DNA from: CBDATG01 sp965200145
Lineage (GTDB): Bacteria; Chloroflexota; Dehalococcoidia; Lucifugimonadales; Lucifugimonadaceae
Reading direction: 5' to 3'
Length of the DNA: 64,000 bases
Assembly: GCA_965200145.1 (NCBI GenBank)
Contig: CBDATG010000003.1
Span: 744,001 to 808,000, forward strand
Shown here: positions 49,001 through 53,844 of the stretch, piece by piece
Layout: every line of letters begins with the position of its first letter
Position numbering within the stretch: the first letter of the stretch is position 1
Notes under the pieces: generated by a model
What the model saw: only the letters and a program-made list of their open reading frames with translations
Database searches by the model: none
What the model was told of the DNA's origin: nothing
Made by a program: the position numbers and the translations under genes

Positions 49001-51264
49001 TCAGCTTGCCGAATACAGGCACATTGAACACGAAACCCGTACCACCGCCGAGTGGTTTCACCGCCGAGATGGGCACCAACCCCGGCGATGTTGATCTGGA
49101 TTGGACACTACCCACCGGCGCAACGATCCTCCGATTCGAGTTCCGACACCGCACCGGAACAGGCGCATGGTCGACATGGACCGCGATTCCAGACCAGGAC
49201 GACCCACCCAACAATGACGCCGGCGACGAGACTGCCTACACAGTGACCGGCCTCTCTGGCGGCGCAAGCTACACCTTTGAACTGCGCGCCGTGATGCAGA
49301 CCATCGGACATTCCGCAAGCGTCTCGGCAACGGTAAGCGCAACTCCGATATCGCCGCCAACAATGCTCACCGCCGCTACGGGAACATTCCCAGGCGATGT
49401 CGACATATCGTGGGCTGCGGCTCCATCCGGCACCGGATACCAATACCGCGCAAAGCCACAAACAGAGGCATGGAGCGATTCACACACTTGGACATCTATC
49501 CCGGCTACACCTACCTCCGCAACGATACCCGGGCTGGCACAAGGCATTGTGCATGATGTGCAACTGCGCGCCGTCGTCACAAACGTCGGATATTCTCCGC
49601 CAGTAGGAACAACCGCAACACCGCAAGCCACCGTGACCGGAACCGCCGCAGTGCCTACGGGATTCGCAATCTCAGCAGCACGCGTACCCGGAACGATAAT
49701 CATCACACTACCCAGCGCAACCCAAGCCGTCACTTATCGCACCCAGCCCACTAACCCCGGCGCATGGTCACCATGGATCACATATCGACCCTCGGCATCG
49801 CAACGCGAGTATGAGATACCCGATCTCAAACCCGGCACCGAGTACAATGTCGAAGCCCACTTCTACCTCGGCCAGCAACAAGCCTTCACCACGGCGTTGC
49901 GTGCAACAGTGCGAACGGCACAGCTAACTGCCCCTGCCAACTTCACCGTGCAGTCAGTGTCCGGTGTCATGCTCCTGTCATGGGATGCCCCTAGCGATGA
50001 TGTCTCGATACAGGGATACGAGTACAGGACGCGTCAGAGCGGCAGCTCGACATGGTCGGATTGGGTAGCGATCGGCCATGGCGGCTCCGGTGATGCGCGC
50101 CGACAACGCCATGTGCCAGGACTGTTGGCAGGTGTATCTCACGACTTCGAGCTGCGAGTGCGGACCGAGTCCGGACCCGGACCGGCAGCCTCCGCAACGG
50201 CCAGCGCGATGCTGCGAATACCGCGAGTCAACCGCATCCAACCCGTATTACCAGAAGTCGCCATACGCACAGACACCTCCGTCGTGCTACAGGTCGACAT
50301 CTTCGGCACGCAGGGCAGGCGCAGCGACGGAGCCGACGAGCTGGTCATATCCTGGTACACCACCGGCGGCAGCCTCTCCCAACGCACAACTACTGGCAAC
50401 CGAGTCGTATACCACGCTCCCAGCCAGCAGGGCTACTACACTGTAACCGCAACGGCAGGACCAGTAGGCATATGCAGGTCGCATCATGTCGCGGTTACCG
50501 GACCAGACCCGTGCGAAGCGAAGTTCAGAATCCAAGTAGCCGCACCACCGCACCTGCCCGGTTTCTCCGATGTACCCGAAAACCCGCCGGGCGTCATCCC
50601 GGCGACGGTCACCGGCGACGACTCGCACGTCTACACTACGATCACGCCGGAGCGCGGCGGTACAGCGTCTGCCGCCGGCGCATCGGTCAGGGCACAACCC
50701 GCGGCAGTTCGCAGCGGCGAGTACATCGCAGTTCGCATGACAGAGGGAATCCCCGTCGGAGGCATCGGAATGGATGACACAGACGCGGCGGCAAACGCAC
50801 ACGACGCATACATCGGATACCGCACGCACACATTGGCAGGGAAGCTGTACAGCGTCACAGCAGTCGACTCCGATGGCGCACCGCTCTCGGAGTACGAGTT
50901 CGTGCTCCCCGCCATAGTATGCGTGCCGCTCCCATCAAACCTGGAGCATTACACAGGCCGCATCGTAGTAGTCAGCGTGCAACAGGACAACCCAGACGCC
51001 GGCATAACAGTCCTAGGCTCGCGCACATTCAGCTCCAGCGCTTCTGGCACCCAAGTCTGCGCCAGCCTAAGAGAGCTGCCAGTAACAGTAGCCGCCGCCA
51101 AACGCGGCAATGACGACTCCCTACTACCACCAGCCCCCACCGAAGCAGAGCTCCCAGACGCCGGCGCCACAGCCCCCAGCGGCATCGCGCTACTGCTCAT
51201 GTTGCTGACAGGGCTGGTGATATTAACAGGGATGTACAGGATGCGCAGGATAACCAGGGATTAA
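31036..51264 (+). CDS. Giant membrane-anchored fibronectin type III repeat protein
   Basis: A 6,742-residue surface protein, TTG start. A signal peptide (LLCAILVAVLAASALTLW, ending near SPASAQTQ) is followed by about 60 FN3 domains. Residues about 40-4862 form nine copies of a five-domain unit of 522-559 residues. Residues about 4862-6395 hold roughly 16 more divergent FN3 domains. Residues about 6395-6700 are a non-FN3 region with four Cys. A transmembrane helix at 6716-6734 and the basic tail RMRRITRD close the protein. Typical FN3 phrases are YRYEEGSAAP, WTDVPDS, TITGLTGNT and YYIQLRAQYG. No enzymatic domain or sortase motif is seen. It is probably an extended adhesin or scaffold on the cell surface. 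The last 13 codons come from a dispersed repeat. Confidence 0.9.
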   Translation: MRIGFKPVLLCAILVAVLAASALTLWSRASPASAQTQIPAITPTVAATSGVEGSLTATWSSVSAAALDRIEYAIRQGTHTSLPSGITWTEVTDTSNPMDGSGDETSQVIGGLNTGNAYTVWVRGVKAGFTAPAPTAVTATTSGLPTPTGIAVTPLTSALSIRWDGPASLGGATYVQYQCVVHGRQQSTTWSERRAGPITSVLVGGLSENTSYTCRVRYRTGSLYAQASDRLSSTAIVDATTLGYVPATLTATAGSAAGSIDLNWTMPANHQRLQNFGTFVYRWHKGTAAPADGNWDSGAGSAVIPSNAYDSNTRAGAFTITGLDAGDSYHIQLRANYTATISRLSAATAAAKGVNPPSSLSAAARTGYPGQATLTWVKNTALTTQASYQYRYEEGGSAPDNGMWDQDWTDVPSSDGNTTTHTVTGLKAGTQYQFQVRAVHSGNVGKSDPVSQTATTTAVPTVAAPTTSNVAGVSLTLNWTRPAALNSAFTAYQWQYRYRTKPADPATAWTASWTSVPDSSADADTDAHNESSVTVTGLTGLTEYEFQVRIDFTGDVGETAASSAVTVTTLIPSITPSVTATSGSDNSLTATWTIPAGLSVDGFEYAYRQGTHTSLPAGISWQDVPDSGSDGRSNETSQAITALDSGTTYTVWVRGEKSGATSADPTAATASTTGPWRPTGLGATASGTSIALNWDDRPSAGAAAHFEYKCEPTATPTSGGWTAIAASTSAATASSLSIGTAYTCSLRSRTGSAGSYAYSSPVTTVAAMTKAINAPTLTASAGTELRSIALSWTMPGSYDASLSGFQYRYEQGSAAPSNGMWDQDWTDVPDSAEAEDSDTDRHDERAYTITGLVGNTAYYIQLRAQYGTETSAVSSDTATAKAVAAPSVNPQSIDLSPTPQVHPGAIALSWYDANVVIGTRTIPGLQDPTPVPVYGPPTYRTGYEYRYEKGSAAPADGNWDQGWTNVPDMDDPADGRGDEDAITLTGLEFNTAYHIQIRSENSGDYGLSEAVSVDRTSGASPPTLPTPTSPTQTANSVTLQWADLSGVVREFTEYNWQYRYRVKPTAGNPAWTATWNDVADGADTGDSAHDENRVNVTGLSPATEYEFQVRIKSGAGASSASTSVTAKTDLPSITPSLADGANDNSLAVSWTIPAGLTADGFEYTYRQGTHGNDPGSTATWHDVPDSASDGRSNETSTTITGLDSGTTYTVWLRGEKTGFTAAGTVAATRTTSGPWRPTGFTVTRAARSLTLAWDTKPAGAAADHFQYKCATSNLASASWSTTADGTATSVAVTTLSVGTNYSCVIRSRTGAAAPYSYSSPDLTPKSATTLAFLAPEAPNASTGAAKGAVNLSWRVPAAASAQLSGFEYRYKAASDAAYPTTGTGSWASAGSQTATSLTVSGLNGNSAYQFQLRSVYGTAGYSDATATLPATSGAVAAPTSLTVAARTGYPGQVTLTWVKNTGVTTQNGFQYRYEEASSAPAQESGWDISWTDVPSSTGATLTYTLTGLKAGTTYYFQVRSKNTGNNGESNPASNSGTTTAAPTVSAPSTSSVTATTLTLSWTTPAALNSAFTAYQWQYRYKTTASGGDFTTATGGAPWTSVPDSGSDGAHNETSVSVASLDGTTEYQFQVRINFTGSVGESAASTATTVKTLIPSITPTVATGANDNSLAVNWTAPSGGTPDGFEYAYQQGTHSSLPAAISWSDVPDSGTDGRSNETTQTIASLNSGTTYTVWVRAEKSGFTTATPVAVTQTTSGPWRPTGFMATAGGTEIALDWNDRPSATAATDFEYKCEPTASPTNSGWTAIAASTSAATVSGLSVNTAYTCSVRSRTGSTSPYEYSSPVTTVAATTLAHLAPSLSASAGSAVGSLDLSWSMPSGYHASLSAFQYRWEEGSAAPSNGVWDSGAGWQTIALANFDSNTRMGSSTLTTGLVGNTSYYIQLRAQYGSDTSAESSDTATSGAVAAPTGPTAAARTGYPGQLAVSWSDVTNADRNGYEYRYDEGAAAPADNMWDQDWTAVPSSTGATTSFNLTGLKAGTQHYIQIRSTHGNNKGNSVPASVTGTSTAAPTVSAPSTASVTATTLTLSWTTPAALNAGFTAYAWQYRYKTTASGGDFTTATGGAPWTSVPDSGGDGAHNESSIALTGLAGTTEYQFQIRINFTGSVGESAASTSTTVKTLIPSITPTVMAGADDNSLAVSWSSPSGGTLDGLQYAHRAGTHTSLPAGITWTTVTDTDNPLNGNADETSQTISSLNSGTTYTVWVRGIKTGFTTSAPVPKSGSTSGPWRPTGLSATPGGNSIALDWDDRPSATVATDFEYKCEPTSSPTNAGWTAIAASTSAATASSLTANTAYTCSLRARTGNVGSYEYSSPVTTVAATTLAHLAPTLTASAGSAVGSLDLSWSMPSGYHASLSAFQYRWEKGSAAPGDGDWDSGAGWQTIALANFASNTRMGSLTLTTGLVGNTSYYIQLRAQYGTDVSTESSDTATSGTVVAPTGPAATARTGYPGQIAVSWSDVTNADRNGYEYRYEEGSAAPADNMWDQDWTAVPSSTGATTSFNLTGLKAGTQYYIQIRSTHGNNKGNSVPAPVTGTSTAAPTVAAPATSSVTATSLTLSWTTPAALNAAFTAYQWQYRYKKTASGGDFTTATGGAPWTSVPDSSSDADSDAHNETSVSVTSLDGTTEYQFQVRIDFTGAVGETAASTATTIKTLIPSITPTVAATTGSDNSLTVTWTAPSGGTPDGFEYAYQQGTHSSLPAGISWSNVPDSGTDGRSNETQQVIANLNSGTTFTVWVRAEKSGFTSADPAAVTQTTSGPWRPTGFSATAGGTEIALDWNDRPSATVAEHFEYKCEPTASPTSGGWTAIAATTSAATVSGLSVNTAYTCTVRSRTGSTTPYEYSSPDVTVAETTLAHLVPTLTATAGTDLRTIALTWTLAGGHDATLSGFQYRYEQGSAAPSNGMWDQDWTNVPDNPDATADPDTDRHDERAYTVTGLTGNTGYYIQLRAQYGTETSAVSSDSATAKAVAAPSVNPQSIDLSPTPQVHPGAVALSWYDANVVIGTRTIPGLQDPTPVPVYGPPTYRTGYEYRYEKGSAAPADGMWDQDWTNVPDMDDPADGRGDENSITLTGLEFNTAYHIQIRSENSGNYGNSEIASVNRTSGATPSTLPTLTAPAQAGTTVTLRWADLSGVVREFTEFNWQYRYRVKPTGNPAWTATWNDVADGSDTGDSAHDENGVVVTGLSPATEYELQIRIKSGAGASAASNTVTVETEIPSITPSLTDGANDNSLGVSWTIPTGLTADGFEYAYRQGTHGNDPGSQATWNDVPDSGTDGRSNETSVTISSLDSGTTYTVWLRAEKSGFTSASTVAATRTTTGPWRPTGFTLTRGSTSLTLSWDTKPAGASADHFQYKCATSNLASASWSTTTDGTATSAIVTGLNTGTNYSCIIRARTGASAPYSYSSPDLTPMSATTLAFLPPVAPSATTGTSAGTVNLSWSAPSAASAQLSGFEYQYKKTTDANYPTTGAGSWASAGAKTATSFTVTGLDGNRDYDFQLRSVFGTAGYSTATTKVSAKSGSVAAPASLAVAARTGYPGQATLTWTKNTGVSTQSSFQYRYEEGLTAPADANWDQNWTDVPGSNGNTTTYHVSGLKAGTFYYFQVRSKNTGNNNESDPASRSGHATPTPTVAAPTTSNVAATSLTLSWTRPAALNAAATAYQWQYRYKKTASGSDFTTATGGAPWTSVADSGSDGAHNETSVSVTGLDGTTEYQFQVRIDFTGDVGESAASAGATVKTLIPSITPTVAATSGNNRSLTVTWTAPSGGTPDGFEYAYRKGSHTSLPSGITWRDVPDSGSDGRSNETQQVIANLDSGTTYTVWIRGEKTGFTSAAPAAVTQTTSGPWRPTGFTATPTGNTIALDWADRPTGGAAAHFEYKCEPTASPTSGGWTAIAATTSMATVSSLTVNTPYTCSLRARTGSVGSYVYSEPVATVPAQTKAHLPPILTATAGTAVSTIALSWTMTTGFDATALSGFQYRYEQGSAAPSDGMWDRDWTDVPDSTEAGDPDTDRHDERAFTITGLTGNIEYFIELRAQYGTETSAADDATETAKAVAAPTVNPRPQDPTPTVHPGAITLAWGDTNIGGNPPSYRIGYEYRYEKGSAAPTDGMWDQDWTDVPDSDDPGTGRADETTITLTGLEFNTAYYIQMRSQNSGMHGKSEIISATRTTDPEPSTLPTASTTSPTSTSVQLNWTALTGVVTEFTEYNWQYRYRVKPTGTPAWTATWNDVADSNDDGNSAHDETGVTVTGLTATTEYEFQVRIKSGDGVSGVSNTVSAKTLIPSITPTVAATAGSDNSLTVTWTAPSGGTPDGFEYAYQQGTHSSLPAGISWNDVPDSGTDGRSNETQQIIANRNSGTTYTVWVRGEKTGFTSTTPVAVTQTTSGPWRPTGFSASPAGTSIALDWDDRPSAGVAAHFEYKCEPTASPTNGGWTAIAATTSAATVTGLTVNTAHTCTVRSRTGATSPYAYSSPDVTVAATTLAHLVPSLSASAGTAVGSINLSWTLASGYHSTLSAFQYRYEQGSAAPGDNNWDSGAGWQTIAISAFTPSTRSGTYTITGLTGNVEYYIELRAQYGTETSATDNATETAKAVAAPTSFTASARAAYPGQFALSWTDASNSNRTGYQYRYEEGSSAPAQESGWDQNWTAVPSSTDATRTFNLTGLKAGTAYYVQLRATHSGNQGNSEVASDTGTSTDVPTLTAPTTPTIGTTSATLSWTRPSTSVLHSGITTYKWQYRYKKTATGNDFTTATGGVPWTDVADSNDPGTSLHDETQIALTSLTAATEYQFQVRIAFNDANWGDTTPVSVTSKTQIPTPSISVSAGTDPGSVSISISAYATGVTVDKFQVRQVNSADACATTTVTGWTTRSDIAGNGSSAITHAISGLAANSRWKFEVQPVKTGFTSAGTACDSLMLSALPVPTSGNTPGFTIANVANTPGSVKLDWTGPTSTTIDNFAYRYKITQGGAYTTATGGVDWTDVPDGTDMGSLMRDERTYTLTGLKEDTGYTVQLRVEYTQLGESSPVSQTVTTVAVEPPSSVSATSNATSITVSWTASTSIGVTRVDSRHRKTGASWSAWTTNGPAVGTTSLTISSLDGASEYEVQVRAHVSDTVGNSDAASQTQKTLIPLIANLAEDSATQNPGSTTLEWDALGSNARVDKFQYRYERGTAAPTDGNWDQSWTDVSANGSAAVSHAVAGLAANSDYYFQVQTVKSGYTSTSANLTITSGAHITLAGVGASAGTAPGSVAVSWTKPSHSNIQEYRYRFKKASDAAYPTTGTGAWTTVSGGATPSSVTVTNLANNVSHNFEVLAYYGSVTGSSTAGSATATSKTLPAPSGFNATQGTLPGSIALTWDSMATTTEVDKFQYRFEGGSSAPADNVWDQDWTDVPSSTRATAQFQITGRTAGDTFFIQLRAVGTGIIGTSTAVQDTSTATTAPAPTGFVASTGSAVGEVDLAWNAGAGISFYQYRYKRTSDSNYPTSGAGAWTAVPDQDTPPDGRGDETAFTITGLVPGVEYHFQIRASVTNVGSSAATTAQAVTVKSVPAPTNFSASAGSAPGTISTRWSALQTSALRSGDSVVQYEYRYKLQTDTQYGAWTAVPDGSDSGNLVSDETSTIIANLSNGKQYDIQLRGAIDDNDADSNVDYYTDSASRTGITARIVAVPSGFRAATASSASGAIDLSWTAQTSVTAASAQYEYRYKLRSASSYGTWTAVTDSDSDGNTWDETETTVSNLTAETTYDFQLRFFVSSAVGASAEASASADASRVPTAMNFAANPGGAPGSITISWASVDGAAKYEYRCNPAGTGCTTTWQEVPDGSDADSSQANETGFTITGLTAGTSYSVELRAFVTGVGYSAAARASSLAQTQPGPATIAFNQGTNPGEITITWTAPTQGAVDRYEFQYRISGTQYTAWENAGTSPKTITGLFAGSRYDVRFRVVTPSGGFSLPNTGTLNTKPVPPPSGFTAEMGTNPGDVDLDWTLPTGATILRFEFRHRTGTGAWSTWTAIPDQDDPPNNDAGDETAYTVTGLSGGASYTFELRAVMQTIGHSASVSATVSATPISPPTMLTAATGTFPGDVDISWAAAPSGTGYQYRAKPQTEAWSDSHTWTSIPATPTSATIPGLAQGIVHDVQLRAVVTNVGYSPPVGTTATPQATVTGTAAVPTGFAISAARVPGTIIITLPSATQAVTYRTQPTNPGAWSPWITYRPSASQREYEIPDLKPGTEYNVEAHFYLGQQQAFTTALRATVRTAQLTAPANFTVQSVSGVMLLSWDAPSDDVSIQGYEYRTRQSGSSTWSDWVAIGHGGSGDARRQRHVPGLLAGVSHDFELRVRTESGPGPAASATASAMLRIPRVNRIQPVLPEVAIRTDTSVVLQVDIFGTQGRRSDGADELVISWYTTGGSLSQRTTTGNRVVYHAPSQQGYYTVTATAGPVGICRSHHVAVTGPDPCEAKFRIQVAAPPHLPGFSDVPENPPGVIPATVTGDDSHVYTTITPERGGTASAAGASVRAQPAAVRSGEYIAVRMTEGIPVGGIGMDDTDAAANAHDAYIGYRTHTLAGKLYSVTAVDSDGAPLSEYEFVLPAIVCVPLPSNLEHYTGRIVVVSVQQDNPDAGITVLGSRTFSSSASGTQVCASLRELPVTVAAAKRGNDDSLLPPAPTEAELPDAGATAPSGIALLLMLLTGLVILTGMYRMRRITRD
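31153..45621 (+). repeat. Nine tandem 1.57-1.68 kb units within the FN3 gene
   Basis: Each unit starts at the [SA]ITP[ST] motif, at about 31153, 32752, 34429, 35998, 37573, 39163, 40840, 42406 and 44026; the next related motif is at 45622. Unit lengths are 1599, 1677, 1569, 1575, 1590, 1677, 1567, 1620 and 1596 bases within reading error. Each has five FN3 domains: A (SITP), B (GPWRPTG, with two Cys), C (LTASAG), D (ARTGYPGQ or VHPGA type) and E. Units 2 and 6 are the same length, share the VHPGA-type D domain and are nearly identical over long stretches. Confidence 0.85.
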
Positions 51265-51302
51265 CACCCCCTATCTTGCATATCCTGCATATCCCTGTGA
51301 AT
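51223..51302. repeat. CAGGAT palindromic repeat overlapping the 3' end of the FN3 gene
   Basis: The left arm is TTAACAGGGATGTACAGGAT, then GCGCAGGATAACCAGGGATT. The right arm is CATATCCTGCATATCCCTGT then GAAT. The coding sequence of the giant FN3 protein runs 42 bases (13 codons plus stop) into the left arm. Confidence 0.88.
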
Positions 51303-51502
51303 CCCCGCTTCGCGGCGGAACTTTCATGCCGCGACCATCGTCTGTTAGTCACAGAGCTCCCGCGGCCAACGCCGGCCATGGACGACGCAGCTATCATGAT
51401 GCTAGAATCGCATACCGACGCCGGAAGACAGCAAGCACTCGGCGAGCGCCGAAACCTCACGTACAGGCCAAATCAAGCCCAGCTCAACCCGCGTTACACG
51501 TC
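51303..51502. other. Leader region shared with 56438-56553
   Basis: After the repeat, GGAACTTTCATGCCGCGACC, then ATCGTCTG, and about 45 bases later CCGGCCATGGACGACGCAGC, closely match the region after the repeat at 56355. The lipoprotein start at 51503 follows. A TAGAAT hexamer at 51413-51418 is a possible -10. The shared ATG opens a short frame (MDDAAIMML), which may be chance. Confidence 0.5.
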
Positions 51503-53776
51503 ATGACTCGCATCCATCAACCCATAGTAGCCACCGCCATCATCGCCATCGCGGCACTGACCCTGTCCGCTACATTCACCGCGGCATGCACACCTGAACC
51601 CACGCTCACTACCATCGCACCGACGCAGACTCCGACCCCGACCGCGACTCCAGAACCGACATACACACCCACGCCAGAACCAAGCTGGACGCCAGTGGTC
51701 GTAGTACGCCTGGCAACTCCAACCATCGTTGACCCCACGCCTGAAAACACTGCAGTGTCCACTCCTACAACTACCGCCACGCCAACAAGCACGAGCACCA
51801 TCCCAACGCCTACAACCACTGCTACGCCAACGAACACGCCAACGCCAACGCAGACCGCTACGCCTGAAATCAACGCCACGCCAACACCTACTACTACCGC
51901 CACGCCGACGAACACACCAACAAGTATTAACGTCGCGCCGACGCAGACGCAGACCGCTACTCCAGCGAACAACGCCATGCCTACACCCACTACTACCGCT
52001 ACACCAACCTATACGCCAACAAGCACCAGCATCATCCCAACGCTAACGCAGACCGCTACACCGTCAACGACTCCAAGACCTCGCGACCTAGGACCATTGA
52101 TCGCTCTCTACAACGCTACAGGAGGCGACAACTGGAGCGACAACGACAACTGGCTCAGCGACAGACCTTTGAACGAGTGGCACGGCGTTACAACTAACAC
52201 CGATGGGAGGGTCACGGAGATTGATCTCGGCTTCAACTGGCTCCTCGGACAGATACCCGCCGCGCTGTCACGACTACAGAGTATCCAACGTCTCAGTCTA
52301 AGAGGGGGTCAACTCTCAGGCACGATACCACCGGAAATCGGGCTATTGACCAACTTGATACACCTTGACTTGCAAGGAAACGACATCAACGGAACAATAC
52401 CCGAAGAAATAGCGAGTTTGCCGAATCTCCAGTTCCTCGACCTAAGTTACAATAATCTCAGCGGCGAGATACACTTGAGTTTTGTTCGTAACGAGACTCT
52501 CACCCACTTAGATCTCAGTAATAACCAGCTCACGGGCGGGATCCCTCGAGAATTCGCGAGACGTTCCCAACTAAGGGTGATCGACCTGAGTCACAACCAA
52601 CTCTCATTTGAGATCCCTTATGAGATCGAACGACTGCGCCGCCTACAAGAGCTCAGGTTGGGCCATAACTTACTAACCGACGAGATTCCTCCCGGCATGG
52701 GTAAAATGCTAATGCTCGAAACGATAGAACTCCATCACAACCGCTTGACCGGCGAGATTCCCACCGAATTATCGAACTTATGGAGGTTACGCACGCTATA
52801 CCTTGAAGGCAATCAACTATCCGGAGCCATCCCATCACAACTCGAGGAACTGGATCGTCTTCGGTGGCTCGGAATCATTGACAATGATTTCTCCGGTTGC
52901 ATACCTCGAAAGCTGTTAGATGTAGGAAATCATGATTTCGAGTTCGCCAACATCACCGTCTGTGGCGAACCACCAAGAACTGAACCAAACACGCCGCCGT
53001 ACATCAAATGGGACTTTGGAGAAAACGTCACACCTTCCCAACGACTCGCCACGAGGCTCGGCGTAATCTGGACGACGACGTTTATTGAATCGATAGGTTG
53101 GCCGATACCGGACCGCACAATCACCGTGTACGTTGACGACGACGAAGGGATTATGCGAGAACTTTCCAACTGGGTCGGCGAATGCGGATTCAGTTGTGTC
53201 AAGTCAATTATCCCTTGGACGTCGTATACCACAGCTCTACCCGGCGCAACGTTTAACTCCACATTTGGCGGTTTCCACGCTCACCCTGACCTCGAAGCGG
53301 AAATCGCCGCCATTGAACTAACGCACGCAATCCAGCTAGGCTTGCTCGAATACTATGCACAGCCAGGAGCGATTCACGGACCCATGTGGTGGATCGGAGG
53401 ACTGGCAACACTGTTTCAGGAACTCGCTTTCTCTGACGCGAGAGGAGTGCCAATCGACGAGACTCGTCGCAGGCTTTCACCAAACCCCGATGACCACTGG
53501 ACTCCGCTATCGGCTCTGGAGGAAGTTGAGAAAGACCTTCGCCAAGTTAGGGGACCCATGGCAGCCATTGACTTCCTAGCGTCTCAAGTCGGACTTCGCA
53601 AACTCGCCGACTACTATACCGAACGCCCGCCAGGAGCGGACTGGCGGCAATCATTCCAACACGCCTTCAACATCAGCGTCCAAGACTTCTACTCACGGTT
53701 TGAGGAACACCGTCGGAACGGATTCCCGTTGCGAGACCTGCCCATCGTAGGCAGTACTGACTGGCCCGATCACTAA
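51503..53776 (+). CDS. LRR lipoprotein with a degenerate peptidase domain
   Basis: A 757-residue lipoprotein: lipobox ending TAAC with Cys29, then a Thr/Pro stalk (about residues 30-190, TPTPTATP-type repeats). An LRR cap (LIALYNATGGDNWSDNDNWL) and about ten plant-type LRRs follow (residues 240-466, e.g. LSGTIPPEIGLLTNL). The C-terminal domain (about 480-757) is homologous to that of the next gene, a gluzincin peptidase-like domain. Here the zinc motif reads IELTH (604-608) instead of HExxH, and the third ligand Glu is Gly632 (WWIGG). It is therefore expected to be catalytically dead. It lies at the head of the lipoprotein island. The start chosen gives the signal peptide directly. Confidence 0.85.
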   Translation: MTRIHQPIVATAIIAIAALTLSATFTAACTPEPTLTTIAPTQTPTPTATPEPTYTPTPEPSWTPVVVVRLATPTIVDPTPENTAVSTPTTTATPTSTSTIPTPTTTATPTNTPTPTQTATPEINATPTPTTTATPTNTPTSINVAPTQTQTATPANNAMPTPTTTATPTYTPTSTSIIPTLTQTATPSTTPRPRDLGPLIALYNATGGDNWSDNDNWLSDRPLNEWHGVTTNTDGRVTEIDLGFNWLLGQIPAALSRLQSIQRLSLRGGQLSGTIPPEIGLLTNLIHLDLQGNDINGTIPEEIASLPNLQFLDLSYNNLSGEIHLSFVRNETLTHLDLSNNQLTGGIPREFARRSQLRVIDLSHNQLSFEIPYEIERLRRLQELRLGHNLLTDEIPPGMGKMLMLETIELHHNRLTGEIPTELSNLWRLRTLYLEGNQLSGAIPSQLEELDRLRWLGIIDNDFSGCIPRKLLDVGNHDFEFANITVCGEPPRTEPNTPPYIKWDFGENVTPSQRLATRLGVIWTTTFIESIGWPIPDRTITVYVDDDEGIMRELSNWVGECGFSCVKSIIPWTSYTTALPGATFNSTFGGFHAHPDLEAEIAAIELTHAIQLGLLEYYAQPGAIHGPMWWIGGLATLFQELAFSDARGVPIDETRRRLSPNPDDHWTPLSALEEVEKDLRQVRGPMAAIDFLASQVGLRKLADYYTERPPGADWRQSFQHAFNISVQDFYSRFEEHRRNGFPLRDLPIVGSTDWPDH
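51740..52075 (+). repeat. Low-complexity Thr/Pro codon repeat (lipoprotein stalk)
   Basis: Imperfect reiteration of ACGCCAAC/ACTACCGCC-type words encodes a Thr-Pro-Ala-rich stalk. The equivalent stalk of the next gene (54060-54345) is similar in composition but not in exact sequence. Such tracts can change length by slippage. Confidence 0.7.
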
Positions 53777-53805
53777 CCACTCGGGCGATTGATTCCGATC
53801 CAGAG

Positions 53806-53811
53806 TACACT
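53806..53811 (+). promoter_or_regulatory. Candidate -10 element TACACT
   Basis: TACACT within GAGTACACTAGC lies 33 bases before the ATG at 53845. The same spacing and a near-identical hexamer occur before three related starts (56089, 58863, 61101). No clear -35 was found at the expected distance. Confidence 0.4.
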
Positions 53812-53844
53812 AGCTCTTGCCACCAGCCATCACCCGTTAGAACC

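Noticed and set aside
51517..51990. A 157-codon leftward frame of Val/Gly repeats
   Set aside because: It is the reverse complement of the Thr/Pro stalk codons of the LRR lipoprotein.
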